Source: JBJXGE01 sp046154185 (GTDB taxonomy: Bacteria; Planctomycetota; UBA8108; UBA1146; JAJFFE01). Taken from it: DNA of 64,000 nucleotides. A program made the translations under genes and the position numbers. Location of the stretch: NCBI GenBank assembly GCA_046154185.1, contig JBJXGE010000070.1, positions 1-64,000 on the forward strand, given 5' to 3'. Below are positions 53,487 to 63,031 of this stretch, piece by piece. A model generated the notes under the pieces. The model was not told the origin of the DNA and did not search any database. It saw nothing but the letters and a program-made list of their open reading frames with translations. Positions within the stretch are counted from its first letter, which is position 1; each line of letters starts with the position of its first letter.

Positions 53487-53819
53487 TCAGCGTTGCGGCT
53501 CGGGCTTCGATTCGCTGCGCTCCGGACTGACGATGACTTGCATCTCGAGGGCCGTGAAACGGATGTTGACGATGGCCGTCAGCGTGACCGGGCGGTCTAA
53601 CACGGGACGTTGGCGAATTTCTTCGGCCGCGATCTCGAGGATCCGCCGCATTTGATCGACGGCGGTGCGAACGGCCGTCTCATTCAAGGTCTGGGCGGCG
53701 GCGCTGGCTGCGTCCGCGATGCTCTCCGCACCCACTTTGACGGTCGACGAAACACCGTCGACGGCATCCGTCGCGAACGACGAGATTTGATTTCCCAGTC
53801 CCTTGAGCTTGTCGAGCAT
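53487..53819 (-). CDS. Hypothetical small helical protein
   Basis: The protein has 110 residues from the ATG at 53819 (GGAG upstream; the frame opens at 53861). It is Ala-rich and helical (DKLKGLGNQISSFATDAVDG; ADAASAAAQTLNETAVRTAVDQM) and ends in a Pro/Glu-containing tail. No signal peptide, membrane helix or known family is seen. The amphipathic helices could associate with a membrane or with other proteins. It lies convergent to the 53018-53473 gene and upstream of nothing obvious. Confidence 0.6.
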   Translation of the reverse strand: MLDKLKGLGNQISSFATDAVDGVSSTVKVGAESIADAASAAAQTLNETAVRTAVDQMRRILEIAAEEIRQRPVLDRPVTLTAIVNIRFTALEMQVIVSPERSESKPEPQR

Positions 53820-53876
53820 GTTGGCGTTCTCCGCCTCGTCACGCGAATTAGATGCGGTCAATCAGCTCTACCCCCA

Positions 53877-55025
53877 TCACCGCAACTGCGTCGCGGCTTT
53901 TGTGTCTTCCCACGTGAAGTCGGGAAGTTCGCGGCCGAAGTGGCCGTGGCGGGCGGTTTCGCGGTAGATCGGGCGCTTGAGGCGGAGGTATTCGATGATG
54001 CCGCGCGGCTTGAGTTGGAAGTGTTTGCGGACGAGCTGTTCGATGTCGCGGTCGGAGACGGTGCCGGTGCCGAAAGTCTCTACGAGCACCGACGTCGGCT
54101 CGGCGACGCCGATCGCGTAGGAGAGCTGCACTTCGGCGCGGCGCGCGAGGCCGGCTTTGACGATATTTTTCGCGATGTGGCGCGCCATGTAAGCGGCGGA
54201 GCGGTCGACCTTCGATGGATCCTTGCCGCTGAACGCGCCGCCGCCGTGGCGGCCGTGGCCGCCGTACGTATCGACGATGATCTTCCGACCGGTGAGGCCG
54301 CAGTCGCCCATCGGTCCACCGACGACGAAGCGGCCAGTCGGGTTGATGTAATAACGCGTCTTCGCATCGAGAAGACGCGCCGGGATCACCTTGCGGATGA
54401 TCTTTTGCATCACGTCTTCCTTGATTTGCGCGTGCGTAACGTCTTCAGCGTGCTGCGTCGAGAGTACGACCGCATCGACGCGCGTCACGACCCCGTCTTG
54501 GTACTCGACCGTGACTTGGCTCTTCGCATCGGGACGCAACCAGCCGATCTCGCCTGAGCGCCGCTGCGCGGCCTGCTCGATCATGAGCTTGTGCGCCAGC
54601 GCGATACTGAGTGGCATGAGCTCTGGCGTCTCATCGCACGCGTAGCCGAACATGAGTCCTTGATCGCCCGCGCCTTGTTCCTTGTCGCCCTTTTCGTCGA
54701 CACCCATCGCGATATCCGGCGACTGCCGACCGAGCGTCACTTGCACCGAGCAAGTCTTCGAGTCATAGCCCATCGCCGCATCGGTGTAGCCGATCTCGGC
54801 AATTGTCGCGCGCACGATGTCCGCGATCTGCGGCGCGCCTCGACTCGTCACTTCCCCCGCGACGAGCGCGAGACCCGTCGTCACCAGCGTCTCGCAAGCG
54901 ACGCGACTATTCGGATCCTCGCGCAGATACGCGTCGAGCACCGCATCGGAAATCTGATCGGCGACCTTGTCGGGATGGCCCATGGAAACCGACTCTGAAG
55001 TGAAAAGTTTGCGCTCTGGGGCCAT
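53877..55025 (-). CDS. metK: S-adenosylmethionine synthetase
   Basis: The protein has 382 residues. ATG at 55025 has GGAG 9 nt upstream and gives the usual N-terminus KLFTSESVSMGHPDKVADQI. It makes S-adenosylmethionine from methionine and ATP. The methionine/ATP motif GAGDQGLMFGYACDET and the loop GGGAFSGKDPSKVDRSAAY are intact. The length is normal (about 380). SAM supply may relate to the polyamine genes earlier, although the carboxyspermidine route does not need decarboxylated SAM. Confidence 0.97.
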   Translation of the reverse strand: MAPERKLFTSESVSMGHPDKVADQISDAVLDAYLREDPNSRVACETLVTTGLALVAGEVTSRGAPQIADIVRATIAEIGYTDAAMGYDSKTCSVQVTLGRQSPDIAMGVDEKGDKEQGAGDQGLMFGYACDETPELMPLSIALAHKLMIEQAAQRRSGEIGWLRPDAKSQVTVEYQDGVVTRVDAVVLSTQHAEDVTHAQIKEDVMQKIIRKVIPARLLDAKTRYYINPTGRFVVGGPMGDCGLTGRKIIVDTYGGHGRHGGGAFSGKDPSKVDRSAAYMARHIAKNIVKAGLARRAEVQLSYAIGVAEPTSVLVETFGTGTVSDRDIEQLVRKHFQLKPRGIIEYLRLKRPIYRETARHGHFGRELPDFTWEDTKAATQLR

Positions 55026-55124
55026 CGCCCGCGACTCCTTCCAAAAACTCAATTCAAGTGTTGAAACAAACGCTCGACGCCGAGCGCGGAATCGTAACGG
55101 CTACGCAGCGGGATGAGTAGGGAA

Positions 55125-56438
55125 TCAGCCGTCCACACGCAGTAGCGTGCGCAGCGCACGCACGGTCGAAGCGGCGGCCCCGCGATGTGCGGCAAGCAGC
55201 GATTCACCGCGCAGCGCTTGCGCGCGCGCGCGCGCGGGCTCGCGCAACCAACCAGCGACTTGCGCGCGCAGGTCGGAGCCGGACGCGACCTCGACCGCGG
55301 CGCCGGCCTCGGCGCAAAGACGCCGTTCGACCGCGAAGTTGCCCATGTGCGGCCCATGCGCGGTCGCGACGCCAGCCGCGATCGCCTCGAGGACGTTGTG
55401 GCCCCCGACCGGCACGAGGCTGCCGCCGACGAACGCCGCATCCGCGCACGCGTAGAGTCCGGCGAGTTCGCCCATCCCGTCCACGACGACGACTTGCGGC
55501 GCGCCCGGCGCGCCCGCGCCAGCCGGACTTCCCGTCGCGCTATACCGCGCGACCGAGAAGCCGCGACGTGCGCATTCGTCGACGAGCACCGCGGCGCGTT
55601 CATGATGGCGCGGCGCGAGAATCAAACTGAGATCGGCGAACTCGGCGCGCAATTCATGGTGGACCGCGAGCACGATCTCCTCCTCGCCCGCGTGCGTGCT
55701 GCCCGCGATCCAGCGCCGACTCTGCGGCGGAAAACCGCAGCGCGCCTCGAAGACACGGCGTCGTTCGTCGCGATCTGCAAGCGGTGGCCGATCAAACTTC
55801 AGATTGCCGTTTACGACGATGCGATCGCCCGGCACGCCGAGCGCGAGCAACCGGTCGCGGTACTCATCCGTCTGCGCAAAAAACTGCCGCACGCGTCGCA
55901 CCATCGAACGCACGAGGAGTCGCGCGTGTCGCATACGACGGAACCCGCGCGCGCTCACGCGTCCATTCGCGACGACGATCGGCACGCCGTCCGCCGCGGC
56001 GTTCAGCAAGAAATTCGGCCACAGCTCGAGCTCCAACAACACGACGAGCTGCGGCCGCACGGCGCGCAACGAGCGACGCACGGCAAAACCAAAATCGAGC
56101 GGATAGAGAAACACTCGACTGGGGTCGACGCGCCGACGCGCGAGCGCATAGGCACTCGTGGTGGTAGTCGAGACAACGAGTTCATACCGCGGAAGATTCG
56201 CCGTCAGTTCCTGAATCAGCGGCCAAGCCGCCTCGAACTCCCCGACGCTGACGGCATGCAGCCAGATGCGCGGCTTTGCGGCCGGCGGTAGCGAAAGATA
56301 TCCGAGCCGCTCGCGCAAGCTACCGACGCCACGCCGACGCTTCACGACGAGTAGCAGCAGCCACGGCACGATCACAAACGGCGCCATCAACAAATAGGCA
56401 AGGTCGATGACGAGGCTCTGAACTCGAACCCACTTCAT
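55125..56438 (-). CDS. waaA: 3-deoxy-D-manno-octulosonic acid (Kdo) transferase
   Basis: The protein has 437 residues. A membrane anchor at about 15-35 (MAPFVIVPWLLLLVV) is followed by a GT30 glycosyltransferase. Seen: WLHAVSVGEFEAAWPLI with the catalytic Glu, ELELWPNFL, GRVSARGFRRM, AGSTHAGEEEIV and PVGGHNVLEAIAAG. It adds Kdo from CMP-Kdo to lipid A precursor on the cytosolic face. Its presence implies an outer membrane with LPS, as reported for planctomycetes. The next gene upstream is secA, 18 bp away. Confidence 0.94.
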   Translation of the reverse strand: MKWVRVQSLVIDLAYLLMAPFVIVPWLLLLVVKRRRGVGSLRERLGYLSLPPAAKPRIWLHAVSVGEFEAAWPLIQELTANLPRYELVVSTTTTSAYALARRRVDPSRVFLYPLDFGFAVRRSLRAVRPQLVVLLELELWPNFLLNAAADGVPIVVANGRVSARGFRRMRHARLLVRSMVRRVRQFFAQTDEYRDRLLALGVPGDRIVVNGNLKFDRPPLADRDERRRVFEARCGFPPQSRRWIAGSTHAGEEEIVLAVHHELRAEFADLSLILAPRHHERAAVLVDECARRGFSVARYSATGSPAGAGAPGAPQVVVVDGMGELAGLYACADAAFVGGSLVPVGGHNVLEAIAAGVATAHGPHMGNFAVERRLCAEAGAAVEVASGSDLRAQVAGWLREPARARAQALRGESLLAAHRGAAASTVRALRTLLRVDG

Positions 56439-56456
56439 GCCGGATGACTAATCTGA

Positions 56457-59132
56457 TCACTTCCCGTCGGAACTCTTCTCGCCACCAGTCGCCGCACCGC
56501 CACCGCCGGCACCACCGCTTCCAGCCCCATGACAAGACTTGTACTTCTTGCCGCTGCCGCACGGACACGGGTCGTTGCGACCGACCTTTTCTTCTTTATT
56601 GCGAATCGGTTGAGCCGGCTGCTTCGCACCGCGCTGCGTGCCGCGGATCCCGGCGGCCATTTTCTTCCCGTGCTCTTGATACTGCGACTCGAGTTGTTGG
56701 CCGCTCACTTCGTGGCCGTCCCACTTTTTCTCGAGCTTCTGCTCGGCGGCGGCTTGCGCGCGCTCATCGATGCGCACTTGGAGTCGCGGCACGAGCGCCG
56801 AGGTGTCGTCTTTGAGGCTCGCCAGCATCTGCGCAAACATGGCGTAGCCTTCGCGCTTGAACTCGACCTTGGGATCGAGTTGACCAAAGCCGCGCATGCC
56901 GATGCCGGCGCGGAGTTGGTCCATCGCGTGCAGATGGTCTTTCCACTTGTCGTCGATCGTCGTCAGGAATATGAAATGCAGCAGCCGATCGAACATGGGG
57001 CCGGTTTGCGCGCGCTTCTGCTCGAGCGACTGGCTGTAAAGCTCGACGACCTGCTCGAGATATTCGTTGGAGTCGACGCTCTCGAACGCACCCGACGGCG
57101 CCGTGATGCTGTAGCGCTCGGCCAACCACTTGACGACCTTCTCCGCCTTGGCTTGGGCGTTGTCATCCTCGATCAACAATTCGTCGAGCCGCGCGCCCGC
57201 CGCCTCTTTGGCAAACTCGAGCATGAGTTTTTGTAGCTCGACGTCGCGCAAGATTCGATCGCGCAGTTCGTAAACGAGCTTCCGCTGCTCGTTCATCACG
57301 CCGTCGTATTCGAGCAGGTTTTTGCGGATCTCGAAGTTGCGCGCTTCGACTTTCTTTTGGGCGCGCTCGATCGCGCGCGACACCATCGAGTGGCTGATCT
57401 CGACGCCCTCTTCCATGCCGAAGCGTTTCAGCAGATTCGAAATGCGCTCGGACGCGAAGATGCGCATGAGGTCGTCTTCGAGACTGAGATAAAACTGCGA
57501 GCCGCCGGGGTCGCCTTGACGCGCGCAACGGCCGCGCAGCTGATTGTCGATGCGACGCGCCTCGTGGCGCTCACAACCGAGCACAAACAACCCGCCGAGT
57601 TCGGGCACGCCCTGGCCCAAGACGATGTCCGTGCCGCGCCCGGCCATGTTGGTGGCGATCGTCACGCAGCCGCGTTGACCGGCCTGCGCGATGATCTCGG
57701 CTTCCTTCTCGTGATACTTGGCGTTGAGCACGCTGTGCTCGACGCCGCGACGCTTGAGCATGCCCGAGAGCAGCTCGGAATCCTCGATCGAGATCGTGCC
57801 GACAAGCAGCGGCCGGCCGGTCGCGTGGACCTCGGCGATACGGTCGCAGATCGCGATCCACTTCTCACGCTTCGTGCGATAGACGACGTCTGGCAGGTTC
57901 TCGCGGGCCAGCGGACGGTTGGTCGGAATCGTCACGACGTCGAGCTTGTAAATCGAACTGAACTCCGCCGCCTCGGTGAGCGCAGTGCCGGTCATACCGC
58001 TGATCTTGCCGTACAACCGAAAGAAATTCTGGAACGTGATCGTCGCGAGCGTCTGATTCTCTTCCTTGATCTTGAGCTTCTCTTTGGCTTCGACGGCTTG
58101 GTGCAAGCCGTCCGACCAGCGCCGACCTTCCATTAAGCGGCCGGTGAACTCATCGACGATGACGATTTCGCCGTCCTTTACGACGTAATGCACATCGACT
58201 TGGTAAAGGTAGTGAGCACGCAGCGCTTGCTCGATATGGTGCGGCCACGTCATATTGCCGGGCGAATAAAACGAATCGACGCCGACGAGATTCTCGGCGC
58301 GATCGATGCCCTCTTCGGTCAGCATCGCCGCGCGCTCTTTTTCTTTTATCTCGAAGTGCACGTCTTTCTCGAGCTTTTGGACGGCTTTGTCGGCCAGATA
58401 ATACTTGTCGGTCGATTCCTCGGCCGGCCCCGAGATGATCAGCGGCGTGCGTGCCTCGTCGATCAAGATCGAATCGACCTCGTCGATGATTGCGTACTGC
58501 CGATGACGCTGACATTGCTCTTCGGGCCGAATCTTCATGTTGTCGCGCAAGTAGTCGAAACCGAACTCGTTGTTGGTGCCGTACGTGATATCGCAGGCGT
58601 ACTGCTGGATGCGTTCGCGCGAATCCATTTGGGATGCGATGGCGCCGACCGTCATGCCGAGACCCTCGTAAACGGGGCGCATCCACTCGCTGTCGCGTTT
58701 GGCGAGGTAGTCGTTGACGGTGACGATATGCACACCACGCCCGAGGAGCGCGTTTAGATAAGCGGGCAACGTCGCTACGAGCGTCTTGCCTTCGCCGGTA
58801 GCCATTTCGGCGATACCGCCGCGGTGCAGCACGATTCCGCCCAAGAGCTGCACATCGAAGGGCCGCATCGCCACGCCGTTCTTGGTGCGCAGGTGCCGGC
58901 GCGCAGACTCGCGCACGCACGCAAACGCTTCGGGCAAGAGGCTATCGAGCGTGGCCCCACCCGACAGGCGATCGCGAAACTCGATCGTGCGCCCGCGCAG
59001 GTCCGCATCACTCAATCGCTCCAATTCGGGCTCGAGCGACGAGATGCGCGCGACGATCGCAGCGAGCGGCTTGAGTACGCGTTCGTTCCTCGATCCGAAG
59101 ATCCAATACAAGAACTTCTCGAACAAAATCAC
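56457..59132 (-). CDS. secA: Preprotein translocase ATPase SecA
   Basis: The protein has 891 residues. It drives Sec export of unfolded proteins. The GTG at 59132 is the longest start; a TTG at 59126 would give the more usual MFEKFLYW start. Seen: Walker A EMATGEGKTLVATLP, VNDYLAKRDSEWM, GTNNEFGFDYLRDNM, IDEVDSILIDEARTPLI, GRGTDI and the preprotein cross-link and scaffold regions. The C-terminal SEC-C zinc motif CPCGSGKKYKSCHG is preserved, as in SecA proteins that bind SecB or lipids. A Gly-rich tail follows. Confidence 0.97.
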   Translation of the reverse strand: MILFEKFLYWIFGSRNERVLKPLAAIVARISSLEPELERLSDADLRGRTIEFRDRLSGGATLDSLLPEAFACVRESARRHLRTKNGVAMRPFDVQLLGGIVLHRGGIAEMATGEGKTLVATLPAYLNALLGRGVHIVTVNDYLAKRDSEWMRPVYEGLGMTVGAIASQMDSRERIQQYACDITYGTNNEFGFDYLRDNMKIRPEEQCQRHRQYAIIDEVDSILIDEARTPLIISGPAEESTDKYYLADKAVQKLEKDVHFEIKEKERAAMLTEEGIDRAENLVGVDSFYSPGNMTWPHHIEQALRAHYLYQVDVHYVVKDGEIVIVDEFTGRLMEGRRWSDGLHQAVEAKEKLKIKEENQTLATITFQNFFRLYGKISGMTGTALTEAAEFSSIYKLDVVTIPTNRPLARENLPDVVYRTKREKWIAICDRIAEVHATGRPLLVGTISIEDSELLSGMLKRRGVEHSVLNAKYHEKEAEIIAQAGQRGCVTIATNMAGRGTDIVLGQGVPELGGLFVLGCERHEARRIDNQLRGRCARQGDPGGSQFYLSLEDDLMRIFASERISNLLKRFGMEEGVEISHSMVSRAIERAQKKVEARNFEIRKNLLEYDGVMNEQRKLVYELRDRILRDVELQKLMLEFAKEAAGARLDELLIEDDNAQAKAEKVVKWLAERYSITAPSGAFESVDSNEYLEQVVELYSQSLEQKRAQTGPMFDRLLHFIFLTTIDDKWKDHLHAMDQLRAGIGMRGFGQLDPKVEFKREGYAMFAQMLASLKDDTSALVPRLQVRIDERAQAAAEQKLEKKWDGHEVSGQQLESQYQEHGKKMAAGIRGTQRGAKQPAQPIRNKEEKVGRNDPCPCGSGKKYKSCHGAGSGGAGGGGAATGGEKSSDGK

Positions 59133-59203
59133 CTACGGCTTTCTGTGCGGCACAGCCATTACGGGCGGTCAAACTACAATGCAGGCCGTGCTTCTGCCAG
59201 CTC

Positions 59204-60199
59204 TCAATCTGCGACCTTCAGCGTGCCGACAAGATCGGCGATTCGCGCGATGCCTTCCGCGCGCAACAGCGCCCGAATCTGCTCGAGCCAATCCGGCACG
59301 CACGCTGGCTCTCGATAGAGATGCGTGCCGATTTGCACGAACGCGGCGCCGACTACGAGAAACTCGAGCACATGTTCGGGCGCGGTGATGCCGCCGATGC
59401 CGCAGACCGGTATCTCGACGGCTTCACTCGCCTCATGCACCATCCGCAACGCGATGGGTCGAATCGCGGGGCCCGACAGCCCGCCCGCCAATGTGCCGAT
59501 GCGCGAGCGTCGGCGTCGCCAATCGACACTCATTGCGCGCAGAGTGTTGATGAGCGAAATGCAATCCGCGCCGCCGCGCTCGGCCGCGACGGCTTGCTCG
59601 GCGATGTCGGTGACGTTCGGAGTAAGTTTCGCAATCAAGAGTTTCCGCGTGCGCGGCCGCACCGCCGCAACGAGTGCGCGCGTGGCGAGTGGATCCTGGC
59701 CAAAACGTAGCCCCTCCGTGACGTTTGGGCACGAAATGTTGAGTTCGTAGCCGCTCACGGCGGACTCGGCCTCGAGCGCATCGACAAGCTGGCAGTAATC
59801 TTCGACGGTGCGGCCCACCAAGTTCACGATGACAGGCGCGCCGTAGCGGGCGAGGCGTGGCAGGTAGTTCGCGATGAAGGCTTCGAGCCCAGGATTTTGG
59901 AGGCCGATCGAATTCAACAGGCCAGCCGGCGTCTCGATCGTCCGCGGCGGCGGGTTGCCGTGTCGGCGCTCGAGCGAAATGCTCTTGCCGATCACGGCCG
60001 CGAACAAACCCGGCTCGACGAACGGCTCGAATTCTTCGCCGTAGCCGAAAGTCCCAGAGGCAGGCAGCAGCGGATGCCGCAGTCTCAGCTCACCGCTTGG
60101 CGTCTTGATCGTGACGGAGAGATCGACCTCGGCGCCCGGGACTGGTGCGGGGTGCCCGCTCTGCGTCGGTGCGGGCGCGGGCGTGACAGCGTCGTTCAT
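59204..60199 (-). CDS. pyrD: Dihydroorotate dehydrogenase (class 1B type)
   Basis: The protein has 331 residues with GGAGG upstream of the ATG. It oxidises dihydroorotate to orotate using FMN in pyrimidine synthesis. Seen: GTFGYG, GLQNPGLEAF, NISCPNVTEG with the catalytic Cys, TPNVTDI, SLINTLRAMSVD and a C-terminal GIGGI plus GAAFVQIGTHLYRE. An N-terminal Pro-rich extension of about 25 residues precedes the domain. Class 1B enzymes need an electron-transfer subunit (PyrK), which is not visible here. Confidence 0.95.
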   Translation of the reverse strand: MNDAVTPAPAPTQSGHPAPVPGAEVDLSVTIKTPSGELRLRHPLLPASGTFGYGEEFEPFVEPGLFAAVIGKSISLERRHGNPPPRTIETPAGLLNSIGLQNPGLEAFIANYLPRLARYGAPVIVNLVGRTVEDYCQLVDALEAESAVSGYELNISCPNVTEGLRFGQDPLATRALVAAVRPRTRKLLIAKLTPNVTDIAEQAVAAERGGADCISLINTLRAMSVDWRRRRSRIGTLAGGLSGPAIRPIALRMVHEASEAVEIPVCGIGGITAPEHVLEFLVVGAAFVQIGTHLYREPACVPDWLEQIRALLRAEGIARIADLVGTLKVAD

Positions 60200-60267
60200 G
60201 CTGATCCTCCGCCGTCACGGCCGCGGGGCGCGATCCGTCTCGAGAACGCGCGATCACTCACCAACGA

Positions 60268-60642
60268 TCACTCAAAGGATCGTTGGCAATCCACACAATA
60301 GTCGGTCCACGGGATCGCGCGGAGGCGGGCCTTCAAAATCGGCTTCTCGCAGTTGAAACAGAGCCCGTAGTTGCCGTCTTGGATTCGCACCAGCGCGTCG
60401 TCGATCTTCTGCACGATCTCCGATTCCGTCTCGAGCAAGCTGAGCGAAAAATCCTGCTCATACGCTTCGGATCCCATGTCGGCCGAATCCCCGGTGCCGC
60501 CGTCCGCGCCGCCGGCCGGTACGGACTTGCCGATCGAAGCGATCGCGCCGGTCAAGAAGTTGCGCCGCTCCATCAGCAGGTCACGGTACTCGTCCAAGTC
60601 TTTGGAGTTCGACTTCTTGCTGTTGTTGTTGGTGCCGCTCAT
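60268..60642 (-). CDS. DksA/TraR-type C4 zinc-finger protein
   Basis: The protein has 124 residues from the ATG at 60642; the frame opens at 60735, and the start is uncertain because the nearest SD is distant. A helical coiled coil (DLDEYRDLLMERRNFLTGAI) is followed by a C4 zinc finger, GLCFNCEKPILKARLRAIPWTDYCVDCQRSFE. The Gly-rich SVPAGGADGGTG stretch sits between the helices. It probably binds the RNA polymerase secondary channel or a related partner, as DksA does. The 257-bp divergent region before xerC/D is otherwise unremarkable. Confidence 0.88.
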   Translation of the reverse strand: MSGTNNNSKKSNSKDLDEYRDLLMERRNFLTGAIASIGKSVPAGGADGGTGDSADMGSEAYEQDFSLSLLETESEIVQKIDDALVRIQDGNYGLCFNCEKPILKARLRAIPWTDYCVDCQRSFE

Positions 60643-60899
60643 TTTTTTGCTTGGCCGTTCCTTGCTCAACTGTCTTTTCCCAACGAAATTTTTCTCGAAC
60701 AGACTTTCTCGACGGAAGATCTCTCGAAGAACCATGGCTCAACGAAACATCTGTTCAACCGGTTGCGCTCACCACCTCATCTGGGCCGGGCGCGCCGCTC
60801 GGACCAGCTTCTTGAAGCGGACTTTGCCCGCTCTGACACTCGTGTTAACTTCATTCGCCAGACCAACCCAGAAACAAAGGGCCCGGATTCTACGGATGG

Positions 60900-61853
60900 G
60901 TGGAAGTGGGTGCAAGTCTGGTTCCTCCCCCAAAAAACCGCATCAAAAAACCACCGCCGAACAGCGCCAGCGTGGCCACTTTTCTCGACTATTTGTCAGT
61001 CGAGTGTGGTCTCGCGGCGAACACGCTGACTGCGTACGCGGGCGATCTCGAACTCCTCGCACGCTTCGCGGCTGCCAAGCAAACGGATTTTCCGTTCGGC
61101 CTCACGCGCCCGGATTTGGTCGCGTTTCTCGGCGCCGAGCGCGACGCCGGTCATTCGACCGCAAGCCTCCGACGGCGCGTTGCCGCCATCCGTGGTTACT
61201 ACCGTTTTCTCGTCACGACCGGTCAATGTGATCGCAATCCGGCCGCGGATTTGTTGCTACCACGCGGCTGGAAAAAACTCCCCCAGGTCTTGAGTCCGCA
61301 GCAAGTCGAAAAGTTGTTGGCGACGATTGCGGGTGCGGACGCGCGCTATCCGCTGCGGAATCGCGCGATGGCGGAGTTGCTGTATTCATCCGGCTTGCGA
61401 GTCTCCGAATTGTGTCAGCTTCGCTGTCGCGATCTTCATACCGAAGACTCGTTCTTGCGCTGTCTTGGCAAGGGCAGCAAGGAACGTTTGGTGCCAGTCA
61501 GTGCGCGCGCGCTCGACGCGATCCGTCGCTATCGCGAGCTGGAGCGGCCGCAGCTCGCGTTGCGCGCACGCACACCGGAGTTGCTCTTTCTTGCCGACCG
61601 CGGCGGCTCCTTCGGGCGCAATCTCGTATTTCGAATGCTGCAGGCCGGTGGACGCCGTGCTGGATTCCCGCACCCCGTCTCACCGCACACACTCCGTCAT
61701 AGTTTCGCAACGCACTTGCTTGGCGGCGGCGCCGGACTGCGCGAAGTGCAGGAGTTGTTGGGGCACGCCGATATCCGCACGACGGAGATCTACACGCACG
61801 TGGATCGGGAGCGCTTGAGCGAGTTGCACGCGAAATATCATCCGCGCGCGTGA
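60900..61853 (+). CDS. XerC/XerD-type tyrosine recombinase
   Basis: The protein has 317 residues from a GTG; start uncertain. A SAM-like N-terminal core-binding domain (LDYLSVECGLAANTLTAYAGDL) leads to the catalytic domain. Catalytic residues are present: Arg in SSGLRVSELCQL, Lys in GKGSKERLVPV, His-x-x-Arg in HTLRHSFATHLLG, His in LLGHADIRTTEIYTHV with Tyr. No phage genes or att-like repeats lie nearby, so a role in chromosome dimer resolution is more likely than a prophage integrase. XerC versus XerD cannot be told here. Confidence 0.92.
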   Translation: MEVGASLVPPPKNRIKKPPPNSASVATFLDYLSVECGLAANTLTAYAGDLELLARFAAAKQTDFPFGLTRPDLVAFLGAERDAGHSTASLRRRVAAIRGYYRFLVTTGQCDRNPAADLLLPRGWKKLPQVLSPQQVEKLLATIAGADARYPLRNRAMAELLYSSGLRVSELCQLRCRDLHTEDSFLRCLGKGSKERLVPVSARALDAIRRYRELERPQLALRARTPELLFLADRGGSFGRNLVFRMLQAGGRRAGFPHPVSPHTLRHSFATHLLGGGAGLREVQELLGHADIRTTEIYTHVDRERLSELHAKYHPRA

Positions 61854-61861
61854 CCGAATAA

Positions 61862-62707
61862 TCAGCAGGAGCGATTCGAACCGGAAGCAACGAGCGGATG
61901 ATTGGCGTCGCTGCAAGAAAGCACCGTGAAACCGAGGCGCAAATAATCCCCGCGTTTAATGACCGACTTTTTCACGGCTTCGCCATTGATGACGGTGCCG
62001 TTCGCGGAACCGAGATCGGTGACAATGATTTGACCATCGCGCAGTTCGATCCGCGTGTGCGTGCGCGAGATCTTGCCGTCTTTCAGCACCATGTCGCAAT
62101 TGAGTGAGCGACCGATGAGCAGATCCGCGGAGCCGTCGACGACTAACAGTTTGCCGAGATCCTCGGGAGCGCCGTCGATGACGGTGAGCTGCAGTACGCC
62201 GCGCGTGGGGCCGGCGGCAACTTCTTCGCGCGGTGTCGCTCCCCCGGCGGCGTTCTCCGACTTCAAGCGATTTGGCGGTGGCGCTGCGAACGGCGCGATG
62301 GGCGCTTTCGGCCCGGCGTGCTCGGCGACCAGCGTTCGAACTTGGTCTGGCGCGACCGTGGGCGCATTAGTAGTGGCTGGTTTCTTATTCGGCGTCGGCG
62401 GCGTGAACGTGAACTGCAACTCGGTCTGACCGATGCGAATGATCTCGCCACCATCGAGCGCTCGACTGTCGACAATGATGTCGTTGATCGACGAGCCGCG
62501 CTCATCACTGAGATTCTTGAACACCCATTTGCCGTGACGCTGACTGATGCGCGCATGATTGAGCCCACAAAGCTCGTCGCGGAGCTTCACGTGACACCCC
62601 GCGCCACGGCCGATTTCGAACACGGTGAGGTCGGAGAGCACAAAGACGCCGTCCTTGAGCGGTCCGCTGATGACGCGCAGGTAGGCTGTGTCGTTGGAAG
62701 TCGCCAT
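61862..62707 (-). CDS. Two-FHA-domain protein
   Basis: The protein has 281 residues from the ATG at 62707; the open frame extends to 62806. Two forkhead-associated domains flank a Pro/Ala linker. FHA1 is residues about 15-100 (FEIGRGAGCHVKLRDE, NHARISQRHGKW, SDERGSSINDIIVD). FHA2 is residues about 185-265 (LLIGRSLNCDMVLKDGKISRTHTRIEL, DLGSANGTVINGE). FHA domains bind phosphothreonine peptides, so it may link to Ser/Thr kinase signalling. No kinase lies nearby. No signal peptide is seen. Confidence 0.92.
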   Translation of the reverse strand: MATSNDTAYLRVISGPLKDGVFVLSDLTVFEIGRGAGCHVKLRDELCGLNHARISQRHGKWVFKNLSDERGSSINDIIVDSRALDGGEIIRIGQTELQFTFTPPTPNKKPATTNAPTVAPDQVRTLVAEHAGPKAPIAPFAAPPPNRLKSENAAGGATPREEVAAGPTRGVLQLTVIDGAPEDLGKLLVVDGSADLLIGRSLNCDMVLKDGKISRTHTRIELRDGQIIVTDLGSANGTVINGEAVKKSVIKRGDYLRLGFTVLSCSDANHPLVASGSNRSC

Positions 62708-63031
62708 ATTGAGCCGTCCACGAAATCCGACTGAGCCGGACGAACGCACGAGCCGGACCGACCAACGCTCGATCGCCCGACCCGAATCAAGAATACTGTC
62801 AATCAAATCTAGCCCATTGGCGACAAGGCGGCAAATCGGCCCGTGAACCGGCGGCCGCTGCGGCTCGAGCCGAGGTCAAAAGGTTGCCGGTTGGGACGCG
62901 ACAAGTCCGCGTGCCGGCTCACAATATTGCCGGCAGCCGACTCCTGGACCGACTCCTTAGACGCACTCCTAGCCCTACAGCCGGCAACTGATGGACGGCA
63001 GGCGATCGCTGGGGCTACGGCTCGAAAAATC
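62708..63031. other. Intergenic region, 324 bp
   Basis: This gap holds the FHA gene promoter and lies past the dockerin/cohesin gene. A nested inverted repeat is seen near 62886-62918 (gccgg/ccggc outside GGAC/GTCC). I see no gene in it. Confidence 0.4.

Noticed and set aside
60900..61853. Prophage integrase
   Set aside because: The protein looks like chromosomal XerC/XerD and no phage genes or att-like repeats are nearby.
61862..61900. tRNA-like GATTCGAACCGG sequence
   Set aside because: No cloverleaf can be built around it; it lies in the C-terminus of the FHA protein.
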